A stretch of 64,000 nt of DNA, taken from contig CM050654.1 in the NCBI GenBank assembly GCA_027574665.1, positions 27,175,722 through 27,239,721 of the forward strand, in the 5' to 3' direction. This stretch comes from Rhynochetos jubatus. Taxonomy: Eukaryota; Chordata; Aves; Eurypygiformes; Rhynochetidae. Made by a program: the position numbers and the translations under genes. Numbering within the stretch: position 1 is the stretch's first letter; each line of letters starts with the position of its first letter. Positions 36,401-49,996 of the stretch are shown here, piece after piece. A model generated the notes under the pieces. The model ran no database searches. It saw nothing but the letters and a program-made list of their open reading frames with translations, and was not told where the DNA came from.

Positions 36401-39400
36401 TTAGGAGGATCACATCACTCTGGAGGTAGGAATGTTGGCCTCAAGATGATTAGGCCAGACACATTTCAATGGCAAATGGTATTTTTCACAGTCCAAGCAG
36501 ACAGACATGTTTACCTCCATTCCCAGGATAAGCAAAAGTTAGAACACTGAGACACCATCATTCAGCTTAGAGACTTAAACTCTTTGCTGGGAGCTAATTT
36601 GGGAACACTAAGCAGCATATCAAGGCCGTCTCAGCACCACCATGTGCAGCTGCAAAAAGCCATTCAGAATCACAGCTGGATGTCTTTTGCCTTATCTTAA
36701 CAGCTGCCATAAATATTGCCACCCGACTTCCCTCATGTTGGGACAGGAGGCTGGAGATTTAACAGCATTGATGGCAAGATGTGGTCTGGGATGATGGATA
36801 ATCATTATAAGAGTGATAACTGATTCTCTAGTATTTATCTATTGAATCTTGGGTTTGTTTGGAAAAGGAAATTCCTTATTGGAAACTTGAATCTGTGATT
36901 CCAAATAACCTTACTATTCTACAGCATCTGTTACAATTGTTACTAGGCAGACAGCTCTTGCCATGTCTTTAGATCCTTTGAGTGAAAGGACCTCATTATT
37001 TATTCTGGACAGAAAAATGCACCAACGCCTCTAAATTCACTTTATAGATGCTCATTTAAGACCAATGAAAGTCAAGGTGAATTCAGGCAATTTTGGGGTT
37101 TGTAACTCTATATGAATAGAAAAAGAAAGCCAAACTCTCTGCTCGAGTAAATGGGAAAAACTCCACTGAGCTCAATTCTTCTACTGTCATCGATTCTAGC
37201 AACAGAGCCTGGCTGGGTATGTGCAAAGAAAGTGGCAGTCATTTTCACCTTAGAAACCTACACTCATTCCATAGCCAAAAAGTATAAAGTCAGTCAAAGG
37301 AAATCCTGCACCTCAGCAAGGCTGGGTTAAGTGCCTTTGCCAAGGAGGAAAGCATGGCTTACAGGAAAAAAGGCCATTATTTTTAAAAAAACATAGACAT
37401 TCTGTTTAAATGCATATATGTTCATGAACAGTGAAGAGTGCCTTACAGCTTTATGAAGCACATGGAATAGGAACAAAGACCCTCTAAATTAGGGGCCTGT
37501 TGTGATCTCACTGGTCACACACTGCATAGAGCCACCACTGGTGAACCTGTTTCTGAGCTCTTTAGATCAGCTGCACAAGCTGGACTAAGCAAGGTATGGA
37601 TCATATAGATAGCAACTAGTCATTTATATTTTCTATGAAAATATGCATCTGGTTTTAACCTCTTTTAGAAGAAGAGGCCAGAACACTAGATCTGTTGATG
37701 ATTGATATTCTCTTAGTACATGCAATCAGAGCACACATTTCCTTGGATACCTCTTGACTTGCTTATTGCTGGGCAAAGAAACCCCAACACTTCTGTGAGG
37801 CTCAAAGATCCATGGTGCACAGAGTCATGGGGCTTTCAATCAGCAGCGTGATATCAGGGGAGGCATTAGAATTAGCTTCACTGTAACATCGGAGATAGAT
37901 AGAAAAATATTTTTACTCTGAAATCATCCGAAGATCTCTAATTGTCTGTGCTGGGGTAGAAGTAATCCCACACACCCACCAAAGCCAGTCTTCCCCCAGA
38001 AAACCTATCTCATCTTGTCCCAGACTTTGCACCTCTGGAACTGAAACCCAAGATCATTTCCAAGGAAGGCATGCGTGTGGTTGTAGATGTCTGAGTGTGG
38101 AGGGAGGTAGTCACAACTCAGAGCTGTAATCTCAGCAACTCAGATACTGGGAGTTTTTTTGTTTACCATGAGTCCCTGCATATACATATCAGAACCAGCT
38201 CAAGCAGCTTAACTTCATTACACAGTGCTGCCAGGAGTCTTGCTGTGGCTAAACCCAGAAGATTGTACTCTAAGGACTCCTTTTGACCCCAGAATGTTGG
38301 CAAAAGATTATTTTAGCCTCTTTGTCCCAGCCTTGATACTGTAGAGCAAATAAAATAATCCTTTGCTACAGATTATAATTTCAGACTATTTGATAAACAA
38401 AAGTCAGTTTTTAGGCACTAAGTTTGCTCAGGGAAGTTGTGGATTCTTCATCTCTGAATGACTTTAATAGGAGACTAGACAAATCATTTAGGCAGAGGTA
38501 ATCTTGCCTTGAGTTAGGCAGATTCTCCCACTCTGTTTTCCATGAGTCAGTATATTATAAACAGAGAGGAAGAAACTTGATCATAAATTGGCAATACTTG
38601 CATCTTTTTTGCAGCAGGCAAACAGTACTGTTTGGGGACAGATGGTGAGAAAGGAAATAAGAGAAGAGCTGAGGGGGAAGTGAGGCACCAGAGAAAAAGA
38701 ACTGAAGAAGAAGAAATGGGTGGAAATCAGATTCCTCAATAGAATTTGGAAGCAAAGCAGTGGTTCGTCTCCCCACAGCTAAGAGAGTCAGAAAAGCCAG
38801 GATCTAATGAATACTGAATTTTAACACACTGATTCAAGAAACTTTTTAGATCCCACTCCTTTGAGACAACTGCCTTCATGGAAGAGTGAGTAAGCAGCTA
38901 ATGCTAGACTGGCACAGTCAGTGTACTTTTAACAGGTAATTCATATACACACTGAGAATTTATGCTCCCTTCTTCATCCCCAGTTCAGTTCACTCAAGCT
39001 TTTTATTGAAGATGAATTTCAGTAAAACCATAACTACAAAACCAGCTGCAATCCTTGTGTCCTATTTCTGTATACACCTGTCTGCTATGTCTCATTCTTT
39101 GTTCTTGGGATATGACCGTTCTTTTTGAATCTGTGTCTGTGCAGTCCTTGGGACAAATGGGAGGCAAGCCCAGCAGAAGGCTGATTATGACCTGAAAGTC
39201 ATACAAACCGTTCCTCTTTTAGCAAGTGGTATTCACCTTGATCTACAGATCTTTATAAGACACTTTTGGAGCCTGATCTAGGTAAACATATTTTGCAGGT
39301 CACAAATAGAGCCAAAACAGGAGAGGGATTTGGAGCTAGGGATTTCTCAGTCTGCTCTGATCATGCTGGGTATGTGAAGATGGGACTCTCTTGTAGCTGC

Positions 39401-42400
39401 TTCAACATCCTCCAGGTTTAGCTGCATTGTCTGACCTGTCCTTGTTGAAGGCTTTACCAGCAGTCTCCTGTTCTGTCTCTTTGTGTTGACAGACCCTGCT
39501 GCACTTTGTGCAGAGCTGGAGACTTCAGACAGCAGCATAGCAGCACCCCTAAGTATTACAAAGGAGCACATGTGTAAGGGAAAGGAGCATTTCCCATGCA
39601 AACCAGGGTTTGCGTGCTCTGCCAGGTCAATTACAAGCTTTCGCAGCCACAGAGGAAACAGTTCTTTCTCCCTTTTATTAAAATGGCTGCTCCATCCAGC
39701 TGTGGATTGAAAGAGCTACTTGGCTGCTCTTGGATCCCAGCTGACCTCCAGCCACAAGCCTAGGCCTTTACCAGAAAGGAGGGGGAACTATCAATCTCTA
39801 AATGAAGACATTGTCTTACTGGTTATCTTTGCTGCCAGTGGTGTGTGAGGCTGTAGGAAGGAAAAGAGCAGTTCCAAGATGACTGTGGGTGAAGGATTAT
39901 GTCCCAGACTTGATCAGGCTTTTATTCTGTCTGGTGCTGAACAAACTGTTGTCAGCAAGAGATGTGTCTATACATTAGGTATGAATTTTCTGTTAAAGAC
40001 TAAGGCTGTTTTCCCCATCTCTTCCTGCCAACACTACTCAGTGTAGCATCCCACTCCAACCCAAGGGTCACAGCACCATATTGTGTCTGGAGGCTCTACA
40101 AGTTTCTTTCCATGTCCAGGCTTGGATTAACCTGGCCCTACACATCTAGAGAGTCAGTTCAGAGAAGGTTTTGACAAATAAGGCAGGGAACAGGCATCGG
40201 TCACTGGGACTCACTGAAGGAAGAAGGAGATAGGACATTCACTGGTACCTGAGTCAGGATAATGAAGGTGTCCCATAGGAAAGAAACCATAAATTACATG
40301 GCCTGGTTTTTTGCATAGTCATTGTCGTTGATCAAAAAATATTGGTGGAATGGTTTACATGGAAGAACTTTGTGTTGGAGACCAGGAGGAACTGGAGCAA
40401 GGTCCAGATCAACAGCAAGACTGAAAATTTTACACTAATGAAGTCTAAGGCAAAGCTCCAGCTGATCTCACTGAGGGATGGACATTATTTTTGGTCCTTC
40501 CTTGTCCCTGGAATAAAGGAGATTTGTCTAATGAAAGACATGTTGTCATCCTCATCTACTGACTTACCTACCAGCTGGCGATTCAGTGCTAACCTTGCAA
40601 AGAAGCAGCTCATCCCAGAGAAGTATCCTTTATATTGCTGGAACTTTTGACCCTGATGTATAGGATTTCTGCCTGTGAAGGCTAGATGATGGGCTTCATG
40701 CACTATGTTCTGAGAAAGTAACACAAGAGGGCTCTACCGATGTCAAGAAGAAAGTGATGGTTTATTAGGAGAATGAAGCATGGAGGTAACACAGGCAAGG
40801 CTTGAATGACAATTCAAGCCAGGTGTTCACAGACTGACTTTCTTGTTACCTTCTCCATATCTTTTCCCCTGTGCTCCACACCTCACCTCACCTGCAAAGC
40901 TTCACACAGATTACTCCACCTTTCCTTTTTAACTGCTACTGTTGTGCTTTGTGCCAGTATTTGCTTATATAAGAGTCATTGTTGTCAACACCAGGTCTAG
41001 AAGATGGAGATAAGCCCAGTAAATAGTCCTTTGTGAATGGTTCAGCTTCAGATGCCCTGGATTTTTTTTAAACCATCTTCTAGTGGCTCTCTGCTTTGTC
41101 ATTGTAGGTGAAGAATTTGTTTCCATCCAGTTCCTGCCTTCACACCTTTGGTTAGTATCCTGGTCTTTTGTATCTCAGCATCCATTATCTCTTGTATCTG
41201 ACTCCATCTGCTGAAAAACTCTCAGTGTCCTCCTGATTTTGGTCTTGGCTACAAGTTGTTTCTTATTGTGTGTGTATTTTCATCTTCATCACTATAATTT
41301 CTCCTGACTTCGGTGCCTTCATTGCAGCAGCTTGTCCATTTAGCTTGGCACTCTCTTAAATGGTTGGTGTACCCATCTCTCTTGAGGCTGGGACAGCCTG
41401 GTCTTTGTGGGATGCAGAATGCTGGCTCTTTGTCTCAGCAGTCCCTGATTTAGCAGATCGTCTGGTCCTCATGAAAGTGTACTGCAGTGTAGGACCGTAT
41501 CACTTTTACTGATGATGTATCATCAAAGAGTTCTCTTTCTGTCACTTCTGACCTTCCTGCATTTGAGAATACTCGAGGGAAGATATCGTGGGTGCAAATT
41601 CCTTTTTGCTGTCAAAATGCATACTTTCTGCCAACACATACTATCACTCACTATCCAAGCATAGTGAATCATACCTTGCAAAATGCCCCTTCAATTTCTA
41701 ATTAGGCACTCTGGCTGAGCAGCCTTAAGAATTTCAACGTAGAAATCTTCAGTGTAGAAAACAAGTTAGTGTCAATAAGGCAGGCACTGTACCTGGGAAC
41801 CAAAGCTGCAAGAAAGGGCCTCCACTTTGCCAACTGCTAAGTAATATGACCTTAAGAGGGGAATGAACTGTTGATACAGGTTCTGTGATGATTTAGCTGT
41901 TTTTGGCTAGCCAAAGTGTAATTTATAGTTTTGCTTGGGTGTGATGCTTCTTGTTCCTCCCCTACAGAACTTTATCATGCTGTTCAGGCCACCTTCTCCC
42001 TGGTAGGTATTTCCTACAACTGCTTCCATGGTCAGACGTAGTTCACCTCCAGTGAGACACTGTGGTATTGCGGCTGCATAGATTCAACAGCAGCAAAGGA
42101 GAATTCAGCAGCAAACTACTTGTCTCTCTGGTGCCAGCTGCTGAGGTACATGAGCCTCCTTCCTCCTCTACACCCAACACACTTGTATCATGGCAAAGAT
42201 GTTTCGCCACCCTTGCGTGCCCGGGACATAGCTTGGCCCCTGTGAAGGTATTTAAGCATTGCCGAAGGTGCTGCTGTGGTTCACTGAAATCTTATGGACT
42301 GCCACTGAGAAAGGAGGTTACATGACACAGACTCATTCCAAGTTAGACTGATGGGGGGCTGGGCTGTCTCTGCTGCCAGTGGTGGTTGAACACAATCACC

Positions 42401-45137
42401 AGCCAGTAATTTTTCCTCATAATGTTGCCTCCTCACTCAGTGGCCTTTTCCCCAAATTATCCGTTTTGAGAAGAGCAGAACATTTATTAGGCAGTTATTC
42501 CATTCATTGCCCATCTATTCTTCCTAATGATGCACAGGAATGTTCCCTACTGCACCAAAACATAGGCTTGACTTTTAGGACACCAACCTGAGCCCAATAT
42601 AATAGAGTCCTTTTGTTTCCTCCACTTTTCCAGGCCCATGCTGAAATGCAGTTTGCATTGGAGGACACTATCTGAAGCAAACATTCTCCAGTATTTTCAA
42701 AGTATTCAATTTTCTGAGTATTTCATGTACTCCTTGAAAGACAGCAGTGGTTGCTCCAGGGCCTTCCAGCCTCTGCACTGGAACTGCTCTACACACACAA
42801 CAACCAGGTCCAGAAATGTGGGGTTAATTGAACATGTTGGTTTCCATGTGTCCACAACATGGAGAGACCCAGTGTCTGTCACACCCGTGACCTGCAGAGC
42901 TTGTGTGTACTAAGCTCCTGTCATTACAGATACAGACTTTTTACTCCAGTGTCTCTCTGAGGCTCCAGGAGCTACTCAATTTCCATTCGGGCAGGCCTGT
43001 CTATCGCTTTCCACTGTTATTTCATCTCCAGTCGTGCCCATGGGAGGGATGAGTAAGTGATGGGGAGGAGGTAGGCAGCGACGGCCATGACAGAGGCATG
43101 TTTATGCTGGACTTTCATGTTGTTTCTCTATATCTGATGAAGAACGGTCCATCACTCCTGCACAGTGAGGGGTGCATAAAGCACCACTGTGTGTTTGGAG
43201 GGAAAGGCTGAGTTGTGCCAATACTGCCAGTGGTTTGTCATGTGCAATTGGGAGGCTCTGATGTAGTCATTCCTTTCTACCACCCTCACTGACTCAGATC
43301 TCCTGCTTACCTCTGATGGGACTGAGCTGGTTTGGCTCAGCTGTGTCCCAAGAACTGTCTGCAGGCCTAAATCTCCTCTTTTGTTAGTACTTCAGAACCT
43401 TCATGGTACTGTCCGTGCTATGACAGAGAACTGGCTGCAAATCTGAAGAAATTCCTCTGTTGGATTTATCTTCTCTCAGCATGGCTGGGCAATTTGTTTC
43501 TTGTGGCACCCAAGAAGAGGAAAAACAGTGGTGCCAACACCCACTTTTCCAGATATACAAAGAAGGATTAAATCACTCTGTCCCCAAGTTTTTTATTTTC
43601 TTAACTGTGGAAAAATTGTCAATTTTTTTCCCCAGAGAAAAGAGCTCCTTCTTTTTCACGTGGGAATTTTTTGCAAGTTTACTCATTTCTTTTTGGCTTT
43701 ACCACACTGTTCATTTGTGTTTGTTGTGTATTAATGAAAAATCTGCAAAGATAAAAATTAACATTCTTTGAAACATTTAGATTCTCCTGTTCAAGCAGCT
43801 CTTCGTTTTGAAGTTTCCAGCTTTTCTTATGCTTTAAAGCACTCAAGAATGACACGAGTTAGCCTGTTTCAGAACAGATACAGTATTTCATTGATACAAA
43901 GTATGTTTTCCCACATTTTACACAGGAACCTGCATGCAGTTCTTCTTTCCTCTATTTTTTTTTTTCTCAGAACCTTCAGGAAAGGAAAATCCCCAGAGTT
44001 CCCCAGAGCCTTTGCCGCTGACACACGCATGTTTACGAGATTGCAGTGCACTTCAAGATCCAATTGAAAACTGCCTCTTTGAGCACTTAGTGGATGCTCT
44101 CCAGCCCACATCATGGTTTCTTCCCCATCTTTCCTACCCCACCTTCATCTGGCCTCTTCTCTGCCGCTGTTGATGCTCTGAAGGGGAACTGCCTGAATGA
44201 CAGATTTTTCTGTCCTTTCTCCACATTGCTTTGTTTGGAGCTATGCTCCAGCAGGACTGCTGCTGGAGAGAGTTCCCTGTCACTTTGGTTTCTGGTCTTT
44301 GACCACAATGGAGGGTGGAAAGTATCTTGTATGATGTTCAACAGGGTGTGGGAGAATAAAGGGAAGAAGCCAGTCTCTTCTGGTCACAAGGGATCATCTG
44401 ATTTGCCAAAACCAACCAGTTCAGCCAGGATTCCCATTCCAAGCTGGATGTGATGACTCAGAAAATTGAGTAGATAATGAGCTGTTTATGAGCAGGTCAT
44501 TCTTGTTTACTTTGCTGTGAAGCTGTGGATGGCTTGTTCATGAGAAGCATCTTGGAGTCTGACCTTGTGGAGGGAACCTGCTTCAGATGAACAAAGAAGA
44601 ACCCAAACCTCTGTCTCAGCAAAAGAAAACAGTTTTCTGAAAAGGCCACCTGAGGGCTGACCATCCCACGAGGTTGCACAGAGGACACTTGCTGCATGGC
44701 AGTCAAATGAGCACATGTCCTTGTTGCTAGGCCTTTGCTGTAGAAGAACACCACACGGGATACCATCAGCCCTTAACACATCAACTGGCCCAACACCGAG
44801 TTTGATGAAATGCAGAGGAGATATTTTCCTCGAAACCAGATTTCTAGCTAGAGTGAAGGAAAAGGAACATGTTTTTCCTTTCCTCCTCTGTGCTGGCATC
44901 CAGCCAGATAGCAGTCAAAGAAAACTAAAAGTCATGGTGCCGTTCTGGGAAATGGGAATACTTCCTACATGAGATGTTGGAAGAGGCTACTCTGTCCTAA
45001 CACAGCTTATAGGAGTCTTCTCATCCAGTTCCAGTTTGAAATAGTCCTTATTCTTCAGGCAGATATCCAGCCTTGAATTAAACCTTCCAAATGATGTGGA
45101 TAACATCCCCAGCCCTTAAATAGTCTTCTTTTGCTGT
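33493..45137. other. unique non-coding DNA
   Basis: No gene, RNA or mobile element is recognised in this 11.6-kb stretch. It holds short A/T-rich runs (33860-33920 with TAAA units, 35968-35990 with AAT units), a G-rich spot at 35117-35129, a purine-rich part at 38640-38720, and a small 9-bp hairpin at 44246-44268. Frames of up to about 130 codons occur on both strands, overlap in different frames and have no recognisable domain. Confidence 0.5.
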
Positions 45138-45177
45138 GGAAAAAAAAGAAAAAAAAAAAGAAAAAAAAAAAAAGAAG
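45138..45177 (+). repeat. A-rich purine tract
   Basis: A 40-base tract of A interrupted only by G (runs of 8 to 13 A). It is a simple repeat and not clearly attached to any element. Confidence 0.85.
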
Positions 45178-48100
45178 CATCTTCTCTTTTAAATTATTTC
45201 CCATTATCTCTTTATTATACCTTGTCATACTTGTGGCTACTGGACTGCAAAGTCCTCCATTACCACATTAGCATATGGAGTTTATTGCCACAAAATACCA
45301 GAAAGAACAAGTACTCAGCACGATTCAAACATGGGAAATATGGCAAGGCTTCCAGAATTTCTTTGTCTCCCGTGGTACATTCCAGGGAGCTCTTTCCTTG
45401 GAGGGGCACAGTTCATCTCCCTCAAAAGCTGGAGTCAGGGGAGTTCAGGGTTTTTCAGAGGCTAATTCTACAAAATGAATGTTCACCCTTGCTGGAAAGA
45501 ATTGTTTGCCTTTTATAAAAAGAAAAAAGAAAAAGAAACATTGGCAGATCTCAGAGTTTTGACATTGTGAGATTCTGCAGAAACATTTAAGGAGTCTTTG
45601 TTTGGGGTGTTGGGGAAAAGGGGGAGGAGAAAGGAACCAGCAGTAAAACAGATTGGGGGGGTGGAAGACAACAAAAAAAGAAAAGAATTCTGGAGAAAAT
45701 TCAAGTGAGGATGGTTTAGTGACAAAGCAAGGGAGTTGGCTTTGAAGAGTGAGGGTTCTGTTTTATACTTGTGAGAGCTGATGAAACAGAGCCCAATTCT
45801 GAGACATTCTGGAATTGATCATTGAACTCCTTATATAATAAAAGAGTGGATTTGCTAGAAATTATCTATTAATAGTCATGTTCACAGGTGATGCCTAAAT
45901 GTACACCCACAACTACTTGCAGGTAATATATTTTACAGTAATTACTTTCTGTTTGGTTTTATGCTGAAAGATTTGCATGTGCAAAAGAAGTTCAAGCATG
46001 TGTGTTTTGTTTGCATAGGCAATGTATGGAGTATATAAACTTGCTAAGTCTTTTGCTATTGGGTTTTGCATGTGGCACCCCAGGCACTCCAATAGGTACT
46101 AGGCAGTACACCAGGCACTCCAACCACTCAGGAATTGCAGGAAACATCGGGCAAACTGTATTCCCACCATACAGCCAACAGTTGGCATTTTTAACCTGTT
46201 AAATTTTGATCTTTTATAATGATGGCAAAAGATCTATTCCTCTGCTTTTCTTACTAATAATCTCTAAGATCATACATTTCTGTATGCTGCCTTGTGTAAC
46301 ATGGAAATTCAAGACATCAGTTTACATTCAAATATAGAACATGCATTGGCTACTGCTCACAATGGAACATTCTATGGTTTTGTCAACACTGGTTTTGTAA
46401 ATTAATTGATAGGTCCTTGGAGGTGGACCAAAGCCAAACAATTTAGACACTGTCTTGAACCCACCGAGAAGCAGATCTGAGATATTTATTCGTTCTATTA
46501 CAGGGAAGTAGCTCAAGTACAAACTGCAGCACAGGGTATAAGCTCTAGCATCTGTAGGTAATGAATCACATCCACATACACAGAGACAGTGCTATGGGAA
46601 CAAAACCTGGCATCCATGACAACAGAAACACAAGCCCTTGTTACACGAACTAAACCAGTAACCCTATTAGCTGTGCAGAGAAGGTCTTTTTCTTTTCCAG
46701 GTCTGGCCACAAGAGGAGAAAATGGACTTATAGGGTAAATCACAGCAGTACAAGAACATCTCCAGGAATCAAAGTTTTGGGGTTTTCCCAGTATGTAAGA
46801 AGTTGGTGACGATGATAAGCTGGCAATGACAATGATGACAGAATGGTGAGAGTCAGGAGCACCTCTCCCATAGAAAGCCTTGGTACAAAAGCTATTCCAA
46901 GATCTCTAGGTAAAAAAAAACCCTTCCCTATCTGATCCATGGTTCTTTCTGACAATAACCATAGCAGAACAAAACAATTGGTAAGAAAGGTGGAAAATTC
47001 ATTGCTTAAACTCTTTACATTTCAAACCCTCTATCTTTCAAGAAGACATAGTTTAGCTTTAGTGTGAAAGACTAGGGGAAGTTCTTTGGTGTAGGAAATG
47101 CAGAAAGTCAGTCTGGACAGTTCCCGGTCAGCAGGAAATAAAACTTTAGCATGAAACATCCTAAGAACAAATGTCAAAACTGTTTTTTCTTAAGACTTGA
47201 ATTCCACTAATATCTACAGGCTTATACTGCCACTGGTAACAGCATGCTAAATGAAGTATGAATGCAAATCACATAATCTTTGTACCAAAGCAGGTACCGT
47301 CTACCTAGGCTATGGCAGGACAACCTAGTTCACGTGCCACCTTAATGGAGCTTCCTTAATGTTTTGCCACATTCTGTTTCAAATTCCAGGCCTGGAGTGA
47401 TGCTTTTCAACAAAGGTAAATATTTCCCTATAGATCACTGGCATTATGGATGAGTTATGTCAACATTCCCCTATCAAAGCTCACAATGAGAAGGTGCAAG
47501 AGATCTCAAAGCAACTCAGCTTTGACTCATAAAAGACAAACAAATAAAAGGAAAAGAGCATGAATATATTCCATTATTTCTTCCAAGCCTCTTAACCCTT
47601 GAAAGGTTATAACAGTAATCAAAGCAGGTAGATAACCTGACACACAAAGGAGCTTGTTAGAGGGTGTTGCATTTGTTATTAAGCAGAAGCCACGTGATTC
47701 TGTGGTTTAGAAGATGAAGCAAGAAAGGACTCAGGGTGCAGAGCTAGTTGTGGATCATTAACTCACAGATGTGGTCACACAACAACCACTTGACTCCGGA
47801 GTTTTTGTGCCACTGTCATGCTTAGCTGGGGAGTTGGGGTAATAGTACCAAGAACTTCTGTCAAAAGGAGAAGAAAGAAAGGGAAAAAAAGAGCAAGGAT
47901 AACCCACAGATACTTCATCTGTCTGCAGTTTTTACTCTGAGTTAGCTAAGATGGAAACAGAAGAAAAAAGAAAAAAAAAAGAGAGAGGAAAAAAGGAATT
48001 AATAACTATTTTCAGTCAAGCGAGATTTTCTTGGTGTGACCAACCTCCCCCAAGGGAGACTCTTACAGTGACACAGGATGAGTCACAGATAGATTTACCC

Positions 48101-49439
48101 TTGTGTTGCCCAGGGCAACTCCCATGACTTCAACAAAAAACTGTCCAGGGAAGAAAATAAAATGGTGCTTCAAATGTAGGGTGGCTCATTTGCAGGGACC
48201 GTTGCATTTCAAAACAGCCTGAGGTCTGGTTTTAGCCTCCTTTCCTGGAGAAACAAGGACAAGCATGCCATCTTGGCTTGTGCATGTATTCAGTCTGTCT
48301 TCCTGTACTGGCTGTTTTCAATCCCTTTTTACAAAGACCTTACACTTTACACAGGGTTTGTGGACCTGGTGAGCAACAGAGATAACACAGATCTATAGGA
48401 AAAGCTGTGTTACGAGATTGAGAGCTCCCCAAAATCACTGCTGGGTGAACAGCCCTGGAAAAAGAAGCTTCCTTGATTACTCTCATTGAAGTTCATATTG
48501 AGACACAAGGCACAGCTTGATCTCTCTTGCAGTGCATCTGTGTGGAGAACTGAGCAGCTGCTGCAGCTCAGGACTAGCTGATGTGAATTCCTCCTCATGG
48601 CCTCATTCATCTCCTGTCCCAGAATTTCCCTGGCAGAGGTGCCCTGCTTGCCACAGAAGACAAGTATCTTACAGTACGGAGTGAACCTAGGGAATCTTCA
48701 CTAGGAAGAGTGCTAGCTAGCTTTCAAGACACAGCTGAATGGAAAAGTACAAAGGAGGATGCTTCTGCACAGCACTGAGATCTCAAAGGAAGCCACAAAA
48801 TAGGATCAGCACAGAGACCTCCTGGAACTCAACGTCCTCCTGGCATTCGCACACATCCCTCTGCATTGTGTGAGAAGCCCATGCTCTGTGCTAGCCATCT
48901 GGGACAGCATCACCCGTATTCATGCTCTGACATTCAAGAGTAATTAAATATATTCCACGAAAGGCAAAACTGAGAGAGAAGCCAATGAAACAGCAGGGAT
49001 AAATAGATGCATTTCTGATCTCATCCAGCAGTGCATCTATAAACTAGCCCCCTTCTAATTTTTGTTCCGACTTTTTCACCCGCTGTTCCTTCTCACTAGG
49101 ACCACTTCTAAAGCTGCTGTAGAAGGAAACATGTTTCATTAATGCTAAAATCAGTGGGATTTAAGTTAACCTAGTGCTCAGTGTCAAAAGCTTTAGGAAC
49201 CAGTTTCCCAACAGAAATCCTTCACAGAATATGAGCCCATCATGTCTGAAAACGGGACATAGATTTCCAAGTCACCTAAGCACACTTTGAAAATGCTCCT
49301 TTCCAACACACTGAGGGTTTGCCACCACTGTACACAGCTGCCCAGTCCAGTTTCCAAGAGCTGGCCCACCAGGATTCTTTAACCACCAATTTCATACCCA
49401 CAGCACACCCCAGGTTTATGGAAACTGCTCCAGTGCAAA
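45178..49439. other. unique DNA with small repeats
   Basis: No gene is recognised. CCAGGCACTCCAA occurs twice 31 bases apart (46080-46092 and 46111-46123). A purine-rich tract lies at about 47952-47998. G-runs lie near 45653-45662. Confidence 0.5.
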
Positions 49440-49960
49440 GCCCAGCTGCTGCTGGCCCTTGCGCCCAGAGTGCAGACTGGTGCAGCTGCGGAGCTGGCTT
49501 GTCACGCTCTTTGAAATCCCCTGTGTCCTGAGCCGCATTGTACGCTGCAGCTGGTCCCTGCCTCCGAGCAGCAAGAAAAACATGTTCTTAGCTCAACCAC
49601 CAGTACCTTGAACATGAGCACCATAAATCTCGGTGAGGCCTTGACCTTAATTTTTTTATATAAGCTCAGCTTGGCCACTGGCTTCTGCACCTCTTGCATC
49701 AACCCTGGGTGCGCTCCGAGCTCCCTGCGATGCCCTGTATTGGGAAAGGGCATGGCTCTGGCTGCTGGCAGTACACAGAGGAGATCACTGAAAATAAACA
49801 GAGAGCAGGCAGCTTGGTTTTCATAACCTCGGTTAAACGCAGGGGGTGAAGGATCCGAAGCGGCAAAGTCATGCGAGTTCAAGAAAGGCGGAGGGTGTCC
49901 TCTGAGGGGCTCTTTTCTTTGGCAGCGAGAGGGAAGGATGGTGCACAGAGGTGGGGGGGA
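49440..49960. other. locally CpG-richer patch with a long minus-strand frame
   Basis: By eye this half-kilobase has about 17 CpGs and GC near 50 percent, clearly more than its surroundings but short of a CpG island. The minus strand is open for 193 codons (49502-50083), the longest frame in the window. Its translation has no signal, domain or repeat I recognise and contains cysteine- and proline-rich stretches. Higher GC lowers stop frequency, so chance is the simplest explanation. An unannotated exon or promoter is possible but unsupported. Confidence 0.2.
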
Positions 49961-49996
49961 AGGAAAAATTACGGAAATTTTTGGCCCTCTGTGCAC
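49941..49996. repeat. nested stem-loop
   Basis: GTGCACAGAGG (49941-49951) pairs exactly with CCTCTGTGCAC (49986-49996). Inside it AAAAATT (49964-49970) pairs with AATTTTT (49976-49982) around the loop ACGGA. The two stems are separated by unpaired bases, 12 on one side and 3 on the other. It could be a structured RNA element if transcribed, but 56 bases is small and asymmetric for a microRNA precursor. Confidence 0.8.

Noticed and set aside
40700-40780. Possible LTR-like stretch
   Set aside because: No paired ends, no TG...CA boundaries, primer site or internal coding region; nothing supports an LTR element.
44246-44268. 9-bp hairpin CTCCAGCAG / CTGCTGGAG
   Set aside because: Hairpins of this size are expected a few times by chance in 64 kb.
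44985-45130. Possible old CR1-like antisense stretch
   Set aside because: Some phrases resemble LINE 3' UTR text, but I could not follow a continuous match.
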